From Pyrinomonadaceae bacterium (GTDB lineage Bacteria; Acidobacteriota; Blastocatellia; Pyrinomonadales; Pyrinomonadaceae), in the NCBI GenBank assembly GCA_026786155.1, contig JAJAYR010000416.1:1-17821 (forward strand): a DNA stretch of 17,821 nt. Direction: 5' to 3'. The notes under the pieces are model-generated. The model had not been told where the DNA came from and did not search any database. It saw only the letters and a list, made by a program, of their open reading frames with translations. Positions within the stretch are counted from its first letter, which is position 1; each line of letters opens with the position of its first letter. The position numbers were made by a program, and so were the translations under genes. Shown here in pieces: positions 14,149-17,821 of the stretch.

Positions 14149-16014
14149 GTGTCCGAAGAAACGAAAAAAATTCAAGAAGAAGGAGCGATTGAGAAAACTT
14201 ACGATTTTCGCGTAACGATGCGGCTGCTCGGTTATCTCAAACCGTATTGGAAAATGGCGGCGGTCGCGCTCGTGCTGACTTTTCTGGCGAATATTTTGCT
14301 CAGTTTGCAGCCGTATTTTACCAAAGTGGCGGTTGACGATTTCATCACGCCGAAAAAAACCGAAGGCATCTGGCTGTTCGCGCTCGCCTTTTTCGGGTTG
14401 TTTCTGTTCCGATTTTTGTTCAGTTACATTCAGGAAATCCTGCTCAATATCGTCGGGCAGCGCGTGATGTTCGATTTGCGAACGCAGATTTACACGAAAC
14501 TTCAGGAGCAGGAAGTCGCTTATTACGACAAATATCCGGTCGGGCGAATCATCACGCGCATCACTTCAGACGTTGACGCGCTCAACGAACTTTTTACTTC
14601 GGGCGTGATTGATGTTCTGGGCGATTTGGTGATTATTTTTGCGATTATCGGAATGATGTTCTGGCTCGACTGGAAACTCGCGCTGATTTCGCTGATTACC
14701 GTGCCGCTGCTGTTTGCCGCGACCAACTGGTTTCGCAAACGCGCCCGCCACGGTTTCGACGCGGTGCGAACGCGCACGGCGAAACTCAACGCCTTTTTGC
14801 AGGAACATATTTCGGGAGCGCAAACCGTTCAGCTTTTTAACGCCGAAGCCAAAGTGCAGAAAAATTTTCACGACATCAACGACGATTACCGCAACGCCAA
14901 CATCGAGACGATTTATTATTATTCGATTTTTTATCCGCTGGTAGATTTTATCGGTGCAGTCGGCATCGCGCTCGTCATCTGGTTCGGCGGTTATCAAATT
15001 TTAACGGGCGTTTCGGCGAACGGCAAACTTTTGACAATCGGCGTGGTTATCGCTTTTACGCAGTATTCAGGCTTGCTTTTCCAACCGATACGCGATTTAT
15101 CCGACAAATTCAACGTCCTGCAAGCCGCAATTGTCGCCTCGCATCGAATTTTCGTGCTGCTCGATTTGCCCGTCAAAATCGAAACGCCGAAAACGCCGCA
15201 GAAAACCGGTAAAGCCGTCGTCAAAATCGAATTTCAAAACGTCTGGTTCGCGTATAAAGATGAAGATTGGGTTTTGAAAGACGTTTCCTTCACGGTCAAC
15301 GTCGGCGAATCAATCGCGCTCGTCGGCGCGACGGGTTCGGGCAAAACGACGGTTACGAATTTGCTGATGCGTTTTTACGATGTCCAGAAAGGCAAAATTC
15401 TGCTTGACGGCGTTGATTTGCGCGATTGGGATTTGAAATCTCTGCGCGAAAATTTCGCCGTCGTTTTGCAGGACGTTTTCCTTTTCAGCGGCTCGATTGC
15501 CGATAATATCCGGCTCGGAAACAAGGCGATTGACGACGAGCGAATCTTTTGGGCGGCGAAGGAAGTTCACGCTGACGAATTTGTTCAGAAACTCGAAGGC
15601 GATTATCAATCCGAAGTGAAAGAGCGCGGTGCAGGTTTATCGGTCGGACAAAAACAATTGATTTCATTCGCGCGGGCGTTGGCGTTTGACCCGAAAATAC
15701 TGATTCTCGACGAAGCGACGAGTTCGATTGATACCGAAACCGAACAGCTTATTCAGCAGGCAGTTGACCGCGTAATGATGGAAAGAACTTCGCTCGTCGT
15801 CGCGCACCGGCTGTCAACCGTGCAAAAATGTGATAGAATTCTCGTCTTCCACCACGGTGAATTACGCGAATCGGGAACGCACAACGAACTGTTGACGACG
15901 CGCGGACTTTACTGGCGGCTTTACCAATTGCAATACGTCGAAGAAAAATTAGATAATTCGGTTGTCAACAATCGAAATCAGGATTTAGCGTTAGAATCGG
16001 GCGCGGTCGGTTAA
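14149..16014 (+). CDS. Type I ABC exporter, fused membrane and ATPase domains
   Basis: A 621-residue half-transporter of the MsbA/BmrA class that would dimerise and export a lipid, drug or peptide; the substrate is unknown. The membrane domain spans about residues 35-330, with six segments and the usual long cytoplasmic loops (for example DVDALNELFTSGV). The ATPase domain has Walker A GATGSGKTT (K399), signature LSVGQ (497-501), Walker B ILILDEA (D521, E522) and the H-loop AHRLS (H553). The start is GTG at 14149, giving MSEETKKIQEEG; no Shine-Dalgarno precedes it because the heptad repeat ends 5 bp upstream. No other exporter half or accessory gene lies beside it, so a homodimer is expected. 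Confidence 0.93.
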   Translation: MSEETKKIQEEGAIEKTYDFRVTMRLLGYLKPYWKMAAVALVLTFLANILLSLQPYFTKVAVDDFITPKKTEGIWLFALAFFGLFLFRFLFSYIQEILLNIVGQRVMFDLRTQIYTKLQEQEVAYYDKYPVGRIITRITSDVDALNELFTSGVIDVLGDLVIIFAIIGMMFWLDWKLALISLITVPLLFAATNWFRKRARHGFDAVRTRTAKLNAFLQEHISGAQTVQLFNAEAKVQKNFHDINDDYRNANIETIYYYSIFYPLVDFIGAVGIALVIWFGGYQILTGVSANGKLLTIGVVIAFTQYSGLLFQPIRDLSDKFNVLQAAIVASHRIFVLLDLPVKIETPKTPQKTGKAVVKIEFQNVWFAYKDEDWVLKDVSFTVNVGESIALVGATGSGKTTVTNLLMRFYDVQKGKILLDGVDLRDWDLKSLRENFAVVLQDVFLFSGSIADNIRLGNKAIDDERIFWAAKEVHADEFVQKLEGDYQSEVKERGAGLSVGQKQLISFARALAFDPKILILDEATSSIDTETEQLIQQAVDRVMMERTSLVVAHRLSTVQKCDRILVFHHGELRESGTHNELLTTRGLYWRLYQLQYVEEKLDNSVVNNRNQDLALESGAVG

Positions 16015-16074
16015 TCGAATTTTATTAAATATGCTTATCCGCAAAAAAAGCTATGCTAAATTTTAAAAATCATT

Positions 16075-16101
16075 TATAATAACGATTCAACAACGATTCA
16101 A
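16075..16101 (+). promoter_or_regulatory. Candidate -10 box and 10-bp direct repeat before the sigma gene
   Basis: TATAAT at 16075-16080 lies 23 nt before the ATG at 16104. Directly after it AACGATTCAA occurs twice (16081-16090 and 16092-16101), separated by one C. The repeat covers the likely transcription start and the leader, where no Shine-Dalgarno is seen. It might bind a regulator. Confidence 0.4.
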
Positions 16102-16103
16102 AA

Positions 16104-17111
16104 ATGTCTTCAGAAGCGATACAAAGCGAAGATTTACTATCGGAATGTGAATCCGTGATGGCTGAAATTTATGCCCGTTGCGCTGAAAATGCGCCTAATT
16201 TCGGAGATTTAACCGATTGTTTTAATGCTTCATTACGCAAAACCGTCAGCCGGTATCTCCAAAATAATCCGTCCGAAAAGCCGACCTTTGAAGATGTCAA
16301 AGAATTTTTGGGTCAAATTCAAGCCGACGATTTATTTCTCGCGCTCGCCTGCGCCAACGGCAGTGAACGCGCCTGGTGGGAATTTGATCAGCAGCATCGT
16401 TCGTATTTGGAAAGAGTCGCGCGGCATCTGGCGCGAACCGATATTGACGCGCAGGAAGTCGTTGATACGGTTTATGTCGAACTTTACGGAACGCGCGTGG
16501 TTGACGGCGAACGAGTTTCAAAATTTGCCACTTACAGCGGACGCGGCAGTCTGCGCGGCTGGCTGCGGACGGTTATCTGGCATTCTTTGGTTGATTTGCA
16601 TCGCGCCAGCCACGATGAAGTTTCCCTTGACGAAATGACCGAAAATGTCGGCGAAGGTTACGCTCACGCCCAATTTGCCGAACTGAAATTAGGCGGCGAG
16701 GGTGAAATGATTGACCGGCTCGCTAAAGACCGTTACCGCAAAGCCACGCTTTCGGCAATCGAAAACGCTTTTGCCAATCTCGATAATCACGAAAAACTTC
16801 TGCTTTTGTATTATCACGTCGAAAACTTAAAACTGCGCGAAATCGCCCGTTTAGTCGAAAACTCGACTTCACCGCTACGCGGATGGTTTCAGAGAAAATC
16901 CGTCAGCCGCGAAGAAAATCCCGCCAGCCGCATTCACGAATCAACGGTGATGCGCTGGTTGGAAAAAAGTTATTCAAAAGTTTTGACGAGTTTTCGCCTC
17001 GAACTTCAGAAAACTCACGATTTGCGCGATGAAGAAATAGAAATTTGTATGGGACTCGCCACGCAGGATTTAGCCAGCCCGAATCTTTATAAAAATTTAT
17101 CAGTCAACTAA
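16104..17111 (+). CDS. ECF-like sigma-70 family RNA polymerase sigma factor, atypically long
   Basis: A 335-residue sigma factor, longer than the roughly 180-200 residues of standard ECF factors. Residues 1-78 are an N-terminal extension. Region 2 spans about 79-165, with the region 2.2-2.4 wording FATYSGRGSLRGWLRTVIWH. A linker of about 50 residues follows. Region 4 spans about 216-300, with LDNHEKLLLLYYHVENLKLREIARLV and a second helix ESTVMRWLEKSYSKVL. Between those helices sits an insert of about 25 residues (253-277, polar and basic) where a short turn is normal. A 35-residue tail follows. The next gene encodes a zinc-type anti-sigma, so it is probably held inactive until a signal. It may direct its own operon. 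The signal and regulon are unknown. Confidence 0.88.
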   Translation: MSSEAIQSEDLLSECESVMAEIYARCAENAPNFGDLTDCFNASLRKTVSRYLQNNPSEKPTFEDVKEFLGQIQADDLFLALACANGSERAWWEFDQQHRSYLERVARHLARTDIDAQEVVDTVYVELYGTRVVDGERVSKFATYSGRGSLRGWLRTVIWHSLVDLHRASHDEVSLDEMTENVGEGYAHAQFAELKLGGEGEMIDRLAKDRYRKATLSAIENAFANLDNHEKLLLLYYHVENLKLREIARLVENSTSPLRGWFQRKSVSREENPASRIHESTVMRWLEKSYSKVLTSFRLELQKTHDLRDEEIEICMGLATQDLASPNLYKNLSVN

Positions 17112-17144
17112 AACCCGAAAAATAGCACCTTACCGAAACTTCTT

Positions 17145-17163
17145 TTTTAACATTTTGTTAAAA
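17145..17163. promoter_or_regulatory. 8-bp inverted repeat between sigma and anti-sigma genes
   Basis: TTTTAACA (17145-17152) and TGTTAAAA (17156-17163) are perfect inverted copies with a TTT loop. They lie in the 107-bp gap between the two genes. This could be an operator or a weak attenuator that sets the sigma/anti-sigma ratio. Confidence 0.4.
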
Positions 17164-17218
17164 TTAGGCAAATTTTGAGATAAAGTTTCGTCTGTTTATC
17201 GGGAGGCTGGAATTTAAA

Positions 17219-17641
17219 ATGAAAAACAAGTGGTTAACAAATCCACCGGATGTTCAGATACAAGGATTACTTGACCGCTACATGCGTTCACGAATTCCGG
17301 GCGAAGGTTTAGCGGCGCAGACGGAACATTTAGACGATGATTCGCTGGCGGCTTTTATCGAAGGTAATTTGGGCGAGTGGGAAACCAAACCGCTAATTAA
17401 TCATCTGGTCGGATGTTCTTTTTGTCGGCACGTAACGGCGGAACTTATCAAATTGGATCTGGCTTTTGCCGAAGAAGAAATTCAGACCGCCGTCAATGCA
17501 AATCAACCTTCCCGAATTTCTGAGGTTTTAAGCAGTCTTTTATCGCGCATTTTCGGAACCAATGACGGAGCGGTTTTTGCTCATCAGGAAAAAGAGGAAA
17601 AGACGGAGGAAACGGAAAAACCGGAAGATTCGGAAAAATAA
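17219..17641 (+). CDS. Zinc-binding anti-sigma factor (ZAS-like), soluble
   Basis: A 140-residue protein right after the sigma gene. It carries a zinc-binding anti-sigma motif: H37, then H62-x3-C66-x2-C69 (NHLVGCSFC), in the context DDDSLAAFIEGNLGE that is usual for this domain. The expected role is to bind the sigma factor in the cytoplasm and keep it from RNA polymerase. Unlike most partners of this type, it shows no membrane segment. After a helical part (SEVLSSLLSRIFG) it ends in a highly charged Glu/Lys tail from about residue 123. A good GGGAGG lies about 12 nt before the ATG. Redox-controlled release through the Cys/Zn site is possible but not shown. Confidence 0.82.
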   Translation: MKNKWLTNPPDVQIQGLLDRYMRSRIPGEGLAAQTEHLDDDSLAAFIEGNLGEWETKPLINHLVGCSFCRHVTAELIKLDLAFAEEEIQTAVNANQPSRISEVLSSLLSRIFGTNDGAVFAHQEKEEKTEETEKPEDSEK

Positions 17642-17661
17642 TATCTGTTGAAGTTGTGTTA

Positions 17662-17710
17662 AAAATCGTCAGATTATGAAGATAATTTTTCTTCATAATC
17701 TGACGATTTT
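17662..17710. terminator. Perfect 20-bp stem terminator after the anti-sigma gene
   Basis: The arms at 17662-17681 (AAAATCGTCAGATTATGAAG) and 17691-17710 are exact inverted copies around a 9-nt A/T loop. The stem begins with A-run and ends with T-run, so it can end transcripts from either side. It lies 20 bp after the anti-sigma stop. Confidence 0.85.
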
Positions 17711-17806
17711 CGTTTTGTATCGAAATTTATCTTTTTATTTTCAAATTAACCCGAAAAATTAACCAAAACTATATTTTTGCGTTTATAAATTAGATAAATT
17801 TGGAGT

Positions 17807-17812
17807 TATAAT
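17807..17812 (+). promoter_or_regulatory. Candidate -10 box near the right edge
   Basis: TATAAT lies in the A/T-rich tail (17711-17821), which holds no gene. It may belong to a promoter for a plus-strand gene beyond the window. No good -35 at the usual spacing was found. Confidence 0.3.
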
Positions 17813-17821
17813 CGTTATATA

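Overview
The window looks like a chromosomal stretch from a free-living Gram-negative-type bacterium with moderate G+C genes and A/T-rich spacers. A best guess is Acidobacteriota (Blastocatellia / Pyrinomonadales-like). This rests on overall protein style: a DUF58 protein beside a SpoIIM-family membrane protein, a long ECF-like sigma factor with a zinc anti-sigma, and a tyrosine-tailed BY-kinase. It is an inference, not a proof. No rRNA, tRNA, CRISPR array, phage or transposase gene was seen.

Layout, left to right. (1) 1-621 is the C-terminal end of an NAD+ synthase, followed by a small hairpin-forming repeat of REP/MITE type (659-736). (2) A dTDP-4-dehydrorhamnose reductase gene (790-1629) carries an in-frame TAA at codon 41. 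It faces, across a long hairpin (1665-1741), a minus-strand Wzc-like polysaccharide co-polymerase/tyrosine kinase (1771-4293). Both point to surface polysaccharide. (3) A divergent A/T-rich spacer leads to a plus-strand cluster, 4545-9947. It holds a 1237-residue multidomain iron-sulfur flavoprotein, a small HTH protein, a nucleotidyltransferase with a probable non-standard start codon, and a Kir-type potassium channel. (4) A minus-strand unknown protein (9957-10505) is divergent from a DUF58 gene broken by an in-frame TGA (10596-11918). Next comes a small tail-anchored protein gene with a one-base frameshift in a poly-A run (11951-12351), convergent with a SpoIIM-family membrane protein (12377-13348). 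(5) A VapBC-like toxin-antitoxin pair (13441-14084) is framed by a 37-bp imperfect inverted repeat built of heptads. (6) A type I ABC exporter (14149-16014). (7) A sigma factor (16104-17111) and a zinc-binding anti-sigma factor (17219-17641), closed by a perfect 20-bp stem terminator.

The most notable points are: the toxin-antitoxin cassette boxed by matching inverted repeats that touch the start codons of both flanking genes; the large redox fusion protein with twelve cysteines in cluster-like spacing; the HTH/nucleotidyltransferase pair with an apparent ATA start behind a good Shine-Dalgarno; and three genes each broken by a single lesion (two nonsense codons and one homopolymer frameshift). 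Those lesions need to be separated from sequencing error before being read as gene decay.
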